From Azolla pinnata (taxonomy: Eukaryota; Streptophyta; Polypodiopsida; Salviniales; Salviniaceae): 32,527 bases of DNA. Positions 21,291 through 32,181 of this stretch are shown one piece after another. A program made the translations under genes and the position numbers. The notes under the pieces were generated by a model. It was not told the DNA's origin. It searched no databases and was given only the letters and a program-made list of their open reading frames with translations. Location of the stretch: positions 1 to 32,527 of the forward strand of contig JBBBWG010002837.1 of NCBI GenBank assembly GCA_037176905.1. Reading direction: 5' to 3'. The first letter of the stretch is position 1, and each line of letters starts with the position of its first letter.

Positions 21291-22850
21291 TCGCCATTGG
21301 TACTGAGTCCTCGATAAGATCAATGTACAAAGATATCGACATAAGCTGGATGAGCTATTGATTCGATCCCATTGCAAATGTCGGGACTTGATTGCTTTAG
21401 ACGCAAACAGCTCATGCCCACTTCCGTTGCTTCTTTTCAGCGCTAGATGTCTTGGTCGATTTGCTGTGACCCCTGTATCCATAATTGCTGACACAAAAAC
21501 AAACTCATGATTTCAAAGATTAGAAACCAACGCCATGGTGTTATGTAAAGGTTTACCGTACCTATTTGTATAAGACCCCATTAGAATTGATCTTCTTCTA
21601 TTAACTCTTGGAGCGGTCCAATAATCGATTATTTGTTATTCAAAGCATACTGCCTATAAATTAATAAGCTGAGTGGACAAGACTTTGCTTTTCATGATAA
21701 AGGTCCAAGTCATGGATTCAAATACTTTCATGTGTCATTATATGTTGACATGAAGGCCTTTAACACGTCCAATGATGACAGGCTTCTGAATATTTGCAAC
21801 TATGTCTTCTTGAGAAAATCTATCTCCTTGGATTTCATCGCAGATCTCTCTAACTTTTTAATGGTTTCGATGCCGTCGTTATTATGACTTATTAATTGTG
21901 TTCTACTAGTATAACATGTCTACATGCAGAAAAAGCTTTTTGTCGTCACATATGTGCGAAGAATGTCGATGATTCGCTTGTTCTTAGGGAAACATTTGAG
22001 CACGTTGGTGACCGTGGGTTCATGAAAATCTCGTCAAATTTGGTCCTCTAAATCCTTTGGAAGCTCTCATCAAACAAAGAATCCTCAAATTGGTGCTCAA
22101 GTCCAAACATTAGAGCAACAATATGGTCAACGTCATCGTTACTTGGGTTTTACTTTCTGTATATGGTTTGGACAATGTTTCAATCGAATTTTCTACAAGA
22201 CACATCCTATTTGTTTTGAAAAACATAAGATGCCAGATAATACTTGAATATCCAACTATCTTAAACAAATATTGCTATTGAAAATCATCTACTGTAACTT
22301 AAGGGACAATTAAGCCAAGCAAATTGTGATCGCTTGGAATCATGAACCTTAGTTTCAAGCTGGTGATCATGTGTGTCTTCACTAAACGGCCTAATATGAA
22401 GACTATGTATATCAAGTCGTGTAGCAAGGAGGATTCTCAGCCATTGGATCCATTTCTAACCTGATGTTGATCGAGCCAATGATGTGATGCTTCATTCGGA
22501 CTTGTCTTCGATACATATGGCACATTCTGATTGTATTTTCACATTTCATTGTCAAAATCATGTACATTGAGTTCTGTCTTCAACTAATGTATTATTGCAC
22601 TCTGGCCTCCACGACCTTTGAATGGATCAAATTATACAAAATTGAGGCAAATTTAGATTCTAGAAACAAGTGATACTATCTTATGGGTTATGCGATAAAA
22701 AGACTGTGTCAGACATTGCACACTACCTTGACGGAATTCGTTCTGCATTTGAATGTTGTACAATTGATTATAAGTGTCAGAATAGCATCAAGGCACAACA
22801 TGTAGTATTCGATTCGATCTGTGGTAAGTTTTCTTATTAAACCTTGATCA
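21291..22850. other. Intergenic region without recognised genes
   Basis: AT-rich sequence between the murD promoter repeats and the 75-bp minisatellite. Apart from a weak tRNA-like segment at 21660-21740, I see only short chance frames. It may contain old transposon sequence too decayed to identify by eye. Confidence 0.4.
21660..21740 (+). repeat. tRNA-like segment, resembling tRNA-Met
   Basis: AAGCTGAGTGGACAAGAC resembles an A box, TTGCTTTTCATGATAAAG resembles an anticodon arm with CAT, and GTCATGGATTCAAATACT resembles a B box. The order and spacing fit a tRNA, but stems pair poorly. It is probably a SINE head or tRNA relic. Confidence 0.35.
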
Positions 22851-23029
22851 AATTCCATGGGCATAGACAGGGCAAGCTGATGTCCCAAGCCACCTTAAAC
22901 AACTCAAAGTCATCCCAAGTTGCTCAATTGCGACCCCAATCAATGAGGAAAAGTGTAGAGTATTCAATTTCCAATCCATGGTCTGTTTGCTTGCTCCATC
23001 TTCATACAAATCTGTCGTGTTCTCAAACA

Positions 23030-23550
23030 TCAAGTAGATTCCTGAGGCAAATTCCAATCCGATTCAATCCATGGTTCCTCTTGTCAGACATTTGTGTAGA
23101 TTCAAGAGTTAGATTCCAATCCAATTCACTCCATGGTCAATTCTCTTTGTCAAAAATTGTATTGATGCGAGAGTTAGATTCACATCCAATCCAATCCAAT
23201 CCAATCCAATCCATGATTGATCATCTCATCATTGACAAATGTTTGTCGATTTGAGAGTCAGATTCCAATCCAATCCATTGTTGATCATCTCACCAAACAT
23301 TTTTGTCGATTTACAATTCAATCCATGGTCAGTCCACATTGTGTCGATTCCAAGCCAGATTCTCAATCCATGCTAGGTCCTATTGACAAAACATAGTGTA
23401 GTTTCCAAGCCAAATTCTCAATCCATCGTTGCTGCTCTTGTCAAAAAACATTGTGTAGATTACAAAATTAGATTCCAATCAAAACATTGTGTAGATTCTA
23501 GAGTCAGATTCCAATCCAAACATCGTGTACATTCCACAATCAAGATTCCA
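23030..23550. repeat. Degenerate ~70-80-bp minisatellite with TCCAATCCAATCCATGGTC cores
   Basis: About seven diverged units of the form TGTGTAGATTC.AGAGT.AG, ATTCCAATCCAATCCATGGT, then C..TCTTGTCAAAACAT. A pure (CCAAT)n run lies at about 23185-23212. No coding potential is seen beyond chance frames. Confidence 0.75.
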
Positions 23551-23589
23551 ACAATTTGAAGTATTTGAGATTTTCTATTTTTCTTTTGC

Positions 23590-23685
23590 AAGCAATATAC
23601 CATAGTGGCAAGTCATGCAATTTGTTGACTTCGAAGTGAAGTTCGAATCCTACCACAATACTTTTGAACTAGTTCTTTTTTTTTC
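23590..23685 (+). repeat. tRNA-like segment followed by a T9 run
   Basis: CATAGTGGCAAGTC resembles an A box and AAGTTCGAATCCTACCAC is a good B box, about 45 bp apart. A run of nine T (23676-23684) follows, which could act as a Pol III terminator. The same T-run is also where the poly(A) tail of the minus-strand LINE would lie. Stem pairing is poor, so this is a SINE-like relic at most. Confidence 0.4.
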
Positions 23686-26400
23686 CGTAAATGTATGTTT
23701 ATATAAAATAACATGACAATACAAAAAAACTTTGTTATACTTCAAAAGCAGCGATATGACACAAGCAACCTTCTAAAGTAACTCTAATTAATTTAGGGAC
23801 AAACTTCCATACAACAAAGTTGTGAAAACTGCTAAAATCAACTTTCCCTTTATCCTATATATATGTTGAGATACTCCAGAAAGCCCATAAAATAAGAAAC
23901 TCTTCTGCAAGTTCCAATTATACCACATACCCACGTACCTCAAATACTCAAATACAACCTTATATGATGGGGTTTGTAAAACTTTATCACTGTCAATGAA
24001 AACCCATTGAAAAGATGACAAAACATTTCTAGTTACGGACCCCTACAATTATGATATAACTATCCATATACCTTTAACAACACGACAAGATATAAACCTG
24101 TGTCGATAATCTTTATCAATCGTCGTACAAAAAACACATGTACCATTATAAATGTGTATTCATTTTAAAATGATAGCCAAAGGCAACCCACCAACCATAA
24201 CACGCCAAAGAAATACCTTTTGCACGTAAAGGAAATTGAAACTTCTATCTTAAATTTAAAACTCTAGAACATTATCTACCTACATAGGTAATGTGCCATA
24301 TATCCAAAACCTTTCTCTGTACCCAAACTTTATTTTCAACCAGCTTATGGTAAATATTATTAGTGTTCACTATAAATAATGTTTTTTTGTCATAAAAAAG
24401 CCAATCTTTCCCTAGTTCCTCCACCGCCAATTGTCGAATAAATGATGATAAAATTGACAATATTAATACTGATTGCAAAATCTGAACATATCCAGGAGGT
24501 GAAATCTACTTCTCACAGTTCAAAAAGTTATCATCTGCCTCTGTGACTCTAAAATACTATCATCCAGAGTTATCAAACCTAGTTTTTCCATTCTATTGAA
24601 CTTCGACTTTAAATTGTTTTTTTCTATCCCATTTGGAAGTTGCTATCACCTCTGCTAGCAAAGAGTTAAAATATTTTGTACATTCAGATGGGTTTCCAAT
24701 TGAACAACTTCAAGCTTTGTTGCTAAGATACCACTAAATGTTCATAATAATAGATTTTGAACATTTAAATGATTGAGTGCTATTAATAACACGCTACTAT
24801 GAAGTTGTAATTTTTTGTCAAACCATGTTGTATCCACACCTTCTCCATAAAATAACAAATTATCTTTGCCCATGGTTAAGAACTTCAACACCTCTTTCGA
24901 GAGGGTAAACCTTTGCGCAACCGTATAATGTTCCAAATTGAGTAAACATGTTCCTCTGAAATGTTTCGAGGTACATATATAAATCCATGAAACCCAACTG
25001 ATACTAAGGTTGGATTTTTTCTTCATAATGTATACTTGAGAGCACGAGCTAAGTGATCAAGTGATTTCTTTGTCTAAGGTAACAAAGGCAACAAATAAGA
25101 AATCATCAGAATCATAATTGCCAATGGGGAAATATCATTTCTTTGATGGGGAGATAAGTTTACCAGTTTTGTCAAATTGAAGGTTAAAAGGTTTTGTTAT
25201 TTGATTTGATTGATACTGAGACCTATGTCAAGGTTTTGATTTTCATTGAGGTTAATGGGGAATCACCTTTAATAACTTCATAGGATTGTTTGATGAACCT
25301 ATGAGCTCCTATCTTTGTTGCAATGGAACATTCTCCTTATGATATCTAAAAAACTTGCCATTAGCACCAACCTCAATCCAAGGTCTTTCCTTGGTTTCAA
25401 ACTCTTCCAACACTTCTTCTTCAACACTTTTACCTTTTTGCTTGGAAAGCACTATAGTGTTTCCTTTACCTATATTCGCATCTTAAATTTTGTTCCTCTC
25501 CTTTTCTTGCTCTACTTAATTTGGCATAACCAAAGCACTACAATGGGTATTAGGAACCTCACCGACTAGTGTTTGTTGACATTTAGCCATAAAATGACTC
25601 AATTCACCATATTTGAAGCAATGACCAGCAAATGAATTCTAATGCAATCGACAATGAAATGATCGCATTTCGTCCGATTTTATATTCAACCACAAAGGCC
25701 TCTTCTTAGTTGTATTTTATAACATATATAACCTATATCTATTATGCGCTTTTGAATTTGGAGTAACTATCACTTTTCCAAGTTGTTCCATCACACTTTG
25801 TGTAATAGGCCACAAAAATGAGATTTTACACTCTACTTCAACCCATATTAGACATGTCTGCTTCAAAATCTCTTCAAACTCTACTAACGGTCGCCACGAA
25901 ACAATGTAGACCAACTTATTATTGAAGAAAGCTGGGAGACAAACCAATAATCTATCTCTAAGCTGGGAGACGAAGCCAATAATCTATCTCTTTGTTCTTC
26001 AGTTCAAAATATAACCTCAAAAAAACCTCTTGGAGCTTTATACACATCCTCCATACTATTTCTACCCACCATAGCATTTAATTATGGACGCACCCGATCA
26101 ACTTGAGAAATTTTTCTAGTAAAGAAACGAATAATACCTCGATCACGGAACATGGAAAAGGCCTTTGGGATGTCCTTGCGAGGCAGCTCCACCTCCACAA
26201 TATCGTTAGCCGTTGCGTCCACCAGAATATCTTCATGATGGGGCAGCACATCATGATGTACCGCTTGATTTGCAGCAACATGGATTGTCCCCCAGTATCG
26301 ATCACTCATCTCCTCCTCCTCACCTTCAACCGCAGCTTGAGCATATGACGGCTTCTGCGCCATATCTATATTCCTCCTTTCGCCGATTCAGATGATGAAG
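23676..26400 (-). mobile_element. Decayed, internally deleted L1-type LINE
   Basis: Transcribed leftwards. ORF1 begins at the ATG of MAQKPSYAQAA (26363) and runs, with frameshifts, to a CCHC knuckle (CFKYGELSHFMAKC, about 25580-25620). This is the DUF4283 plus zinc-knuckle layout of plant L1 ORF1. Only the end of ORF2 follows: a conserved segment upstream of zf-RVT (about 24750-25020) and the zf-RVT region with KVFLWRVMVGGLPL, CVFC and HRFISC...IW at about 24060-24235. The apurinic endonuclease and RT catalytic blocks are not visible in the roughly 300 bp available between them, so the copy is internally deleted. A T9 run at 23676-23684 would be its poly(A) tail. The 5' part, up to about 26560, may include the LINE 5' UTR. 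Confidence 0.75.
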
Positions 26401-26619
26401 CTTCTGTTTCTTCGAACTGATTTCTTCAGTCACCATCATGAGAGGGCGCGACCTGAAATCTGCGGAGACGATGACCGCATCGCTCTCAAAAAATGCCGGC
26501 TCTTGATATCGATGTGAAGCTCTTGTTGCAAGCTTCGATTTTTGGAGCTAAAGATCACCGGAATCGGAGCTCAAAAATATGAGAAAGTTATGAGCAAAAC
26601 TCCGATCAGGCTGATCAGC

Positions 26620-26917
26620 TTGATCCCATCCCCTTCTTCTTCTTCTTATGTTATCTTCTTCTTCTTCTTGTGTTTTCTCTTCTTCTTCTTCTTCTTCTGT
26701 TTTCTTCTGTTTTCTTCTTCTTCCTCAAATTGCTAAGTATTTGAGGTTGGAATGGATAGATAGATGTGGCAACAGCAGCAGCAGACGCTGAAGACGGAGC
26801 TCGCCATCGCCATCGCCATCGCCATCGCCATCGCCATCGCCATCGGGAGGGGGCTCTCCCCCGCCCGTTCCGGCTCCCCCAAGCCTTGCACTGCCCATTG
26901 ACGACGAATCGCCCGCC
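26620..26917 (+). promoter_or_regulatory. FTSHI2 5' region: pyrimidine tract, hexamer repeat and uORF
   Basis: CTT/TTC-rich sequence at about 26630-26730 is likely the transcription start region or leader. A (GCCATC)7 tract lies at 26812-26853. No TATA box is obvious, and the transcription start cannot be fixed from sequence alone. Confidence 0.45.
26764..26901 (+). other. Upstream ORF of 45 codons before FTSHI2
   Basis: An ATG at 26764 opens MWQQQQTLKTEL, then an Ala-Ile tract from the (GCCATC)7 hexamer, and stops with TGA at 26899-26901. That is 16 nt before the main ATG at 26918. If transcription starts upstream of 26764, this uORF would limit translation of FTSHI2. Copy-number change of the hexamer keeps its frame. 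It is a possible regulatory element, not a proven peptide. Confidence 0.4.
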
Positions 26918-27069
26918 ATGGATTGCCTGTCCTCCACCTCCTCCCTGAGATTAGGGCTGGGGTTAGGGTTTCCTGCCTGTGCTGCTCCTCCCCCGCGCCT
27001 CTTCTCCCCATCGCCTCGCCGTCTCCCATTGACTGTATGCAACGCCCTCCAGGAGGAAGAAGGCAAGAA

Positions 27070-27102
<33 letters not shown>

Positions 27103-30100
27103 GCAGAAGGGCGAGTACCTGCGCGCCACGGCCGTGCTGAAAGTGGCAGGCGCTGCTGCTACCATGGCCGCGCTAATCTTCACCCTCCCCATCCCCGGAG
27201 GTGAAGGAAGGAAGAAGAAGGGGGAGGGAGCCAATTCTTCGACGATGATGACAATGGCGACTTCGACGCAGAAGAAGGAGAAGGAGACGAAGGCGCAGGA
27301 GGAGGAGGAGGAGCTCGGGTCGGAGACAGGTAAGAAGAGCATGGCCCCGGTTGACCTGATGCCCGTGGAAGAGAGGCGTGTGTGGGCTCAGGGCCTGCCT
27401 CTCGTAGAGGAGAAGATTGCATATACGGAGGTCCTGGATTTGCAGCAACAGGGGAAGATCAAGTACATCATCAAGCATCCCGGGGCTTCCCTGCGCAAGA
27501 AACCGCAGGTGAGCTTCGTCGTCCTCGATGATGACAGAGTGGTGAGGACGATGCTCCCTCCGGCGGACAGGGACGAGAAGTTCTGGAGCTCCTGGAAGGA
27601 CATGGATCTGGAGCAGTATGTCATCGATGCTTTCACTCCGCCCTTGCCCCTGCCCGAGGCTCCATGGAAAGGAGTCGGGATACCTTTCTGGAGCCAGATG
27701 CTGGCCTCGAAGGCGAAGAAGATGGATCGACAGCTACAGCATCAGAAGAAGCAGAAGAAGCAGACCTCGGGGAAGGTGCGCAAGCCCACGGCAGCGGCTA
27801 GCTCTAGGTTAGCGGAGCTCCAGAAGGCTAAGGATGAATTGAAGCTGGCGAAGGAGGCGCAGGAGGCGATCCTGCGCAATCAGAAGCTGATGCAGATGCG
27901 GGCGCAGAAGGAGGAGAAGCTGCGGATCGCCCGCGAGAAGGCAGCGCAGGAGAAGGCGAGGAAGGAGATGGAGAGCGAGGAGATGCTGAGCGAGAGGCAG
28001 CTGCAGCAGGAGGAATTGGCGGATACGTGGAACCAGTGGTGCGCCATGGCGACTCGCAACGAGGGCTTCCGCTTCGTGATGGGCGTCTTCTTCTTCTGGC
28101 TCTTCTACCAGACGATCGTGCTGGGGGTGAAGAAGCAGAAGAAGGATTACGAGGATCGGGTGAAGATCGAGCAAGCCGAGGAGGAGGAGAGGAGGAAGAT
28201 GAGGGAGTGGGAGGATGAGATGGATGCCTCGGAGGCTGCCACGGAAGTCGAGTCGTGGAAGAAGGATGAGGAGCTGAGCGAGGAAGAGAGGAAGAAGAAG
28301 GAGGAGGAAGCTCAGAACCCCCAGCTGCAGATGGGTCTGCGATTCATGCGCTCAGGTGCTCGTGTGCGTCGAGCCAAGGGGAAGCGCCCCAAGTATCTCG
28401 ACCTCGGGGCCGATGTGAAGTTTGAGGATGTGGCTGGGCTCGGCGACATTCGGAAGGAGCTTGAAGAAATCGTCGACTTCTTCACATACAAGGAGAAATA
28501 CATCCGGAGGGGTAGCAAGATTCCCTGTAAGTCGATTTAAAGCTTTCTTGTAGTGGCACATAGTATGTATATGTGTAAAAATCTCATCTTCTTGTACCCA
28601 GGGTGTGTTTTTATATATTCGTGTGCATGCGTGTGTGCATGTTGTTCCCTGTAAGTTGATTAAAGCTTCTCATAGTGGGTACATAGTATATGTGTATGAA
28701 TTTGATCTTCTTGTACGTAGTGTGTGTTATATATATTCGTGTGCATGCGTGCGTGCATGTTGTTTCCTGTAAGTTGATTAATGCTTCTCGTAATGGTACA
28801 TAGTATATGTGTATAAATTTGATCTTCTTGTACATAGCGTGTATTATATATATTCGTGTGCATGTGTGCGTGCATGTTGTTCCCTGTAAGTTGATCAAAG
28901 CTTCTCATAGTGGGTACAGTAGTATATGTGTATGAATTTGATCTTCTTGTACATAGTGTGTGTTTTATATATTCGTGTGCATGCGTGCGTGCATGTTGTT
29001 TCCTGTAAGTTGATTAATGCTTCTCGTAGTGGTACATAGTATATGTGTATAAATTTGATCTTCTTGTACATAGCGTGTGTTATATATATTCGTGTGCATG
29101 CGTGCGTGCGTGCGTGCATGTTCTTCCCTCTAAGTTGATCAAAAGCTTTTCATAGTAGTACATAGTATATGTGTATGAATTCGATCTCCTTGTACATAGT
29201 GTGTTTGATATATTCTTGTGCGTGTTGCATGTATTTGCTTCTTTTTGCCATGGCAGCTGGCATTCTGCTCTGTGGAGAGCCTGGGACCGGGAAGACGCTG
29301 CTGGCCAAGGCCGTGGCTGGTGAAGCTGGAGTAAATTTCTTCTCGATATCTGCTTCACAGTTCGTCGAGATCTATGTCGGAGTTGGCGCATCACGAGTCC
29401 GAGCTCTATATCAAGAAGCCAAGGATAACGTAAACGCCAACTACCTACCTACCTACCTAATTGTTTCATGCCTGCCTTTCTCTTCCATTCCCATCGAAAG
29501 CTTTACGGCTTCAAGTCCAGGCTATATTTGGTATTATAAGCATGTATTACTGTTTTGATCAGGCACCTGCAGTTGTGTTTATAGATGAGTTAGATGCTGT
29601 TGGTAGGCAGCGTGGTTTGATTGGTGGGTCGGGAGGACAGGAGAGGGACGCAACACTCAATCAGGTGCCCTTTATTGATTCACTTATAGCTCTCTTTTAC
29701 AGGTACCTGGTAAACTGAACCTGTCCTTTGTCCCCTTAGGTTCATTTCATCATTGTTTTTGTTGTATATGCAGCTCCTAACTTGCTTGGATGGATTTGAG
29801 GGTAAGGGTGATGTGATCACTATTGCAGCCACAAACAGGGTGGATATTCTTGATTCAGCTCTTGTTAGGCCTGGAAGATTTGATCGTAAAATATACATAC
29901 CGAAGCCTGGTTCGAAAGGTCGGGCAGAGATACTGAGCGTATGCATCCTCTCATCATGAATGAGCCCCCTCTGTTCCATCCTATGGATTATCTGGTCATT
30001 CTAACAAGAAGCTGCTGATCTTCTTGGCAGGTTCATGCAAGAAATAAACCCATGGCAGAGGACATCGACTTCGATGCTGTTGCAGATGTGACAGATGGCA

Positions 30101-32181
30101 TGGTGGGAGCTCAACTAGCAAACCTACTTGATGTTGCTGCCTTGAATGTCCTCAGAGATGGAAGAACAGAGGTCTGGTTTCAATCTCACAGGTCTTTCTG
30201 TTGGAATGCACAGATTGTGTGTTTGAGTACTGTTCTCGTTACAGATAACCACAGATGACTTATTAGATGCTGCCCAACTTGAGGAGGGTGGGCACCCTGA
30301 TCCCCGCCCCCGAAGTGAGGAGCTGTGGCACAAGATGGCTCTTAACGAGGCTTCCATGGCTGTCGCAGCAGCAAACTTTCCAGATTTTGACAATATTCAG
30401 TTGGTATGATCTTGGCCTTTCCTTAACTTGAGTTTTTCTGTCACAAGTTGCCCTTCTTGCTAGGAACGTGATGAGGTCAGTTCTGTACAATAGATTACAA
30501 TAATACCACGGATGGGAGAGGATAAGGGTGCGGTTCGTGTTCAGATGGACTACATAAAATTTGAAATGTCTGCACTAAGGTATATGTCAAGAGAATCTTA
30601 TTTTACATGATGAATTTGAACTCGATCGCGCAATTAAAAATCTGCTAGTTTGCGTCATCTTCTGTAGCCGCCGTGGTGTCATGGATTACATCACTCTTCA
30701 ATTGGCAACACGTGCAGCTGATGAGATATGGCACGGTCGTGACGAGGTTAGTGGTACTGTTATGGTGGCTCTGTTCTCTTCTGTGATATTCAAGTGCAAA
30801 TGTGCTGGAAAGTAGGTTGCTTAAACCTTTAGTCATACTAATAGCGTGATTGTACGTGATATATGCTGCATGCAGATGTCTACGGTATGGACAGATCATT
30901 ATAACCGGGCTAGGAAGGTGGCACGTTATTATGTGTTCTGTGGACTTTCTGAACGTAAAGACATTTATGGCATGTTCCATTGCTGGTCGGAGCTGGAGCG
31001 GTACTATGTGAGTCATTCTTGATTTAGCTGATAGTTTTTATATTTATCAGCCTTGCAGATTTGGAAATAGGTTTTCGTTTTTATATCTCCTTCTGGAGAC
31101 CATGTATGCACTTAAGGGTCTGAAAATTTGATGGTTTCTGAATCTTGTTCAAGCTAGAGCTATTAGACGACTGGGTTTATTGCATCATGAGATTAGGGTT
31201 TATCTAGAGAGTGCTGTATGCCATCATTTAAGGAGAGGCACCATAACCTTGTCCAGGATGGCTCCAAGATGTTCATTATCCCAAGAAAAATTGAGATTAC
31301 TATTCTCCAGTATTCAATCATGAGCATCTGCAGTTGAGTACAGGGAAATATTCATTCCTCACCATTTGTAAGATGCCTGCAAAAGTAATGATCCGATTGA
31401 TATTTCTGGTTAGAGCTGTTGTGAGAGGCCTACATATGGAGCGCTCCTTCCCGTTGAACTATAATTTTCTGGAGCCCTTCCTTGAGAAAAGACCCTGCTT
31501 TATGTACTCCCTGGTAAATTTCTTTGAGTCTTTATTGTGGATAATCCACAGTATATGATATGTCACAATGAATTATTAGTTCAAATGCCAGAATCATTGC
31601 TTGTTGGTTACATGTATATGGACTCCCACATGAACAATTTTCTTCGATTTGTGACTACCACTGGATGAGACAGATTTAGTGCTCTGGGTTTAGGAATACA
31701 TCCAAAATAGCAAATTCGATCTTGATAATGACAAAGGGTGTGAGCATGGGAAGATCTCTGGATATGCTTCACCTTCCATCTCACTTCATCAGGTAAGGGG
31801 TTTTTATATTTATTTAACATGTCATGGGTCCAGGGGTTTGTCTCCAAACATATCTACTGCTATTTGTGAACCTAAACAGCCAAGCTCTTGTCATAAGGTG
31901 AAATAGTATCCAGGCCCTGAAGTAGGCACCAACAGTTCTTTTATTTGTGAAATTCTTTCGAAGGTTACTTGACTCTGACGAAGTAAAATGCAGTTACATT
32001 CGCTCTTACAGTCGATAGACAATAGTGTGAATGAATTTCACCATCTCTCGATAGGTAAATTTTTGTATGATAATGGTTGTGCATGTGAAGCTGGTTTGAT
32101 GTTCTTGGAATCTCTAATATGCAGGATGTGGACGTAGAAGTCAAAAAGATACTGGAGGCATGTTACAGCCGAGCCCTCAAG
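26918..32181 (+). CDS. FTSHI2: FTSHI2-type inactive FtsH protease, plastid Ycf2-FtsHi motor subunit (3' end outside window)
   Basis: Exons: join(26918..28526, 29257..29429, 29563..29664, 29774..29938, 30031..30171, 30245..30403, 30494..30579, 30668..30746, 30876..31007, 32125..32181), giving 901 codons; the C-terminus is beyond the edge. The Ser/Pro/Arg-rich N-terminus (1 to about 45) looks like a transit peptide. A polyQ tract (52-64), a hydrophobic segment (about 71-94), a long charged coiled coil (about 295-370) and a second membrane segment (about 384-404) follow. The AAA domain has GEPGTGKT (543-550), VFIDELD (599-605) and an RPGRFDRK arginine-finger region. The protease motif HEAGH is replaced by NEASM (764-768), so no zinc site. 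[17 protein letters not shown] and [11 protein letters not shown] match Arabidopsis FTSHI2 (EMB2083) closely. The family acts as an ATPase in inner-envelope protein import. Introns 1 and 9 are about 0.7 and 1.1 kb. Confidence 0.93.
27072..27110 (+). repeat. CAG/CAA tract encoding polyglutamine in FTSHI2
   Basis: A run of CAG codons with two CAA interruptions encodes about 13 glutamines between the presumed transit peptide and the first hydrophobic segment. Confidence 0.95.
28521..29235 (+). repeat. ~119-bp tandem array in FTSHI2 intron 1 that copies the 5' splice site
   Basis: Six units start at 28521, 28645, 28763, 28880, 28999 and 29120, with periods of 117-124 bp. The first unit begins inside exon 1: TTCCCT is exon and GTAAGT is the donor. 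Units 2-5 keep CCTGTAAGT; unit 6 has CCTCTAAGT. From unit 2 on, two types alternate. A has TTCCCT...AAAGCTTCTCATAGT and B has TTTCCT...AATGCTTCTCGTAGTGGT, giving A-B-A-B-A with a ~235-bp higher-order period. Each unit ends in TTCGTGTGCATGCGTGCGTG. Confidence 0.93.
31008..32124 (+). other. FTSHI2 intron 9
   Basis: A 1.1-kb intron between GTGAGT at 31008 and ATATGCAG ending at 32124. I see no hidden exon with family similarity and no clear repeat. Confidence 0.6.

Noticed and set aside
28611-29119. Minus-strand frames rich in HTC/CTR repeats
   Set aside because: They translate the reverse of the ~119-bp intron array.
28521-29235. CRISPR-like array
   Set aside because: Units are contiguous tandem copies without unique spacers and lie in a plant intron.
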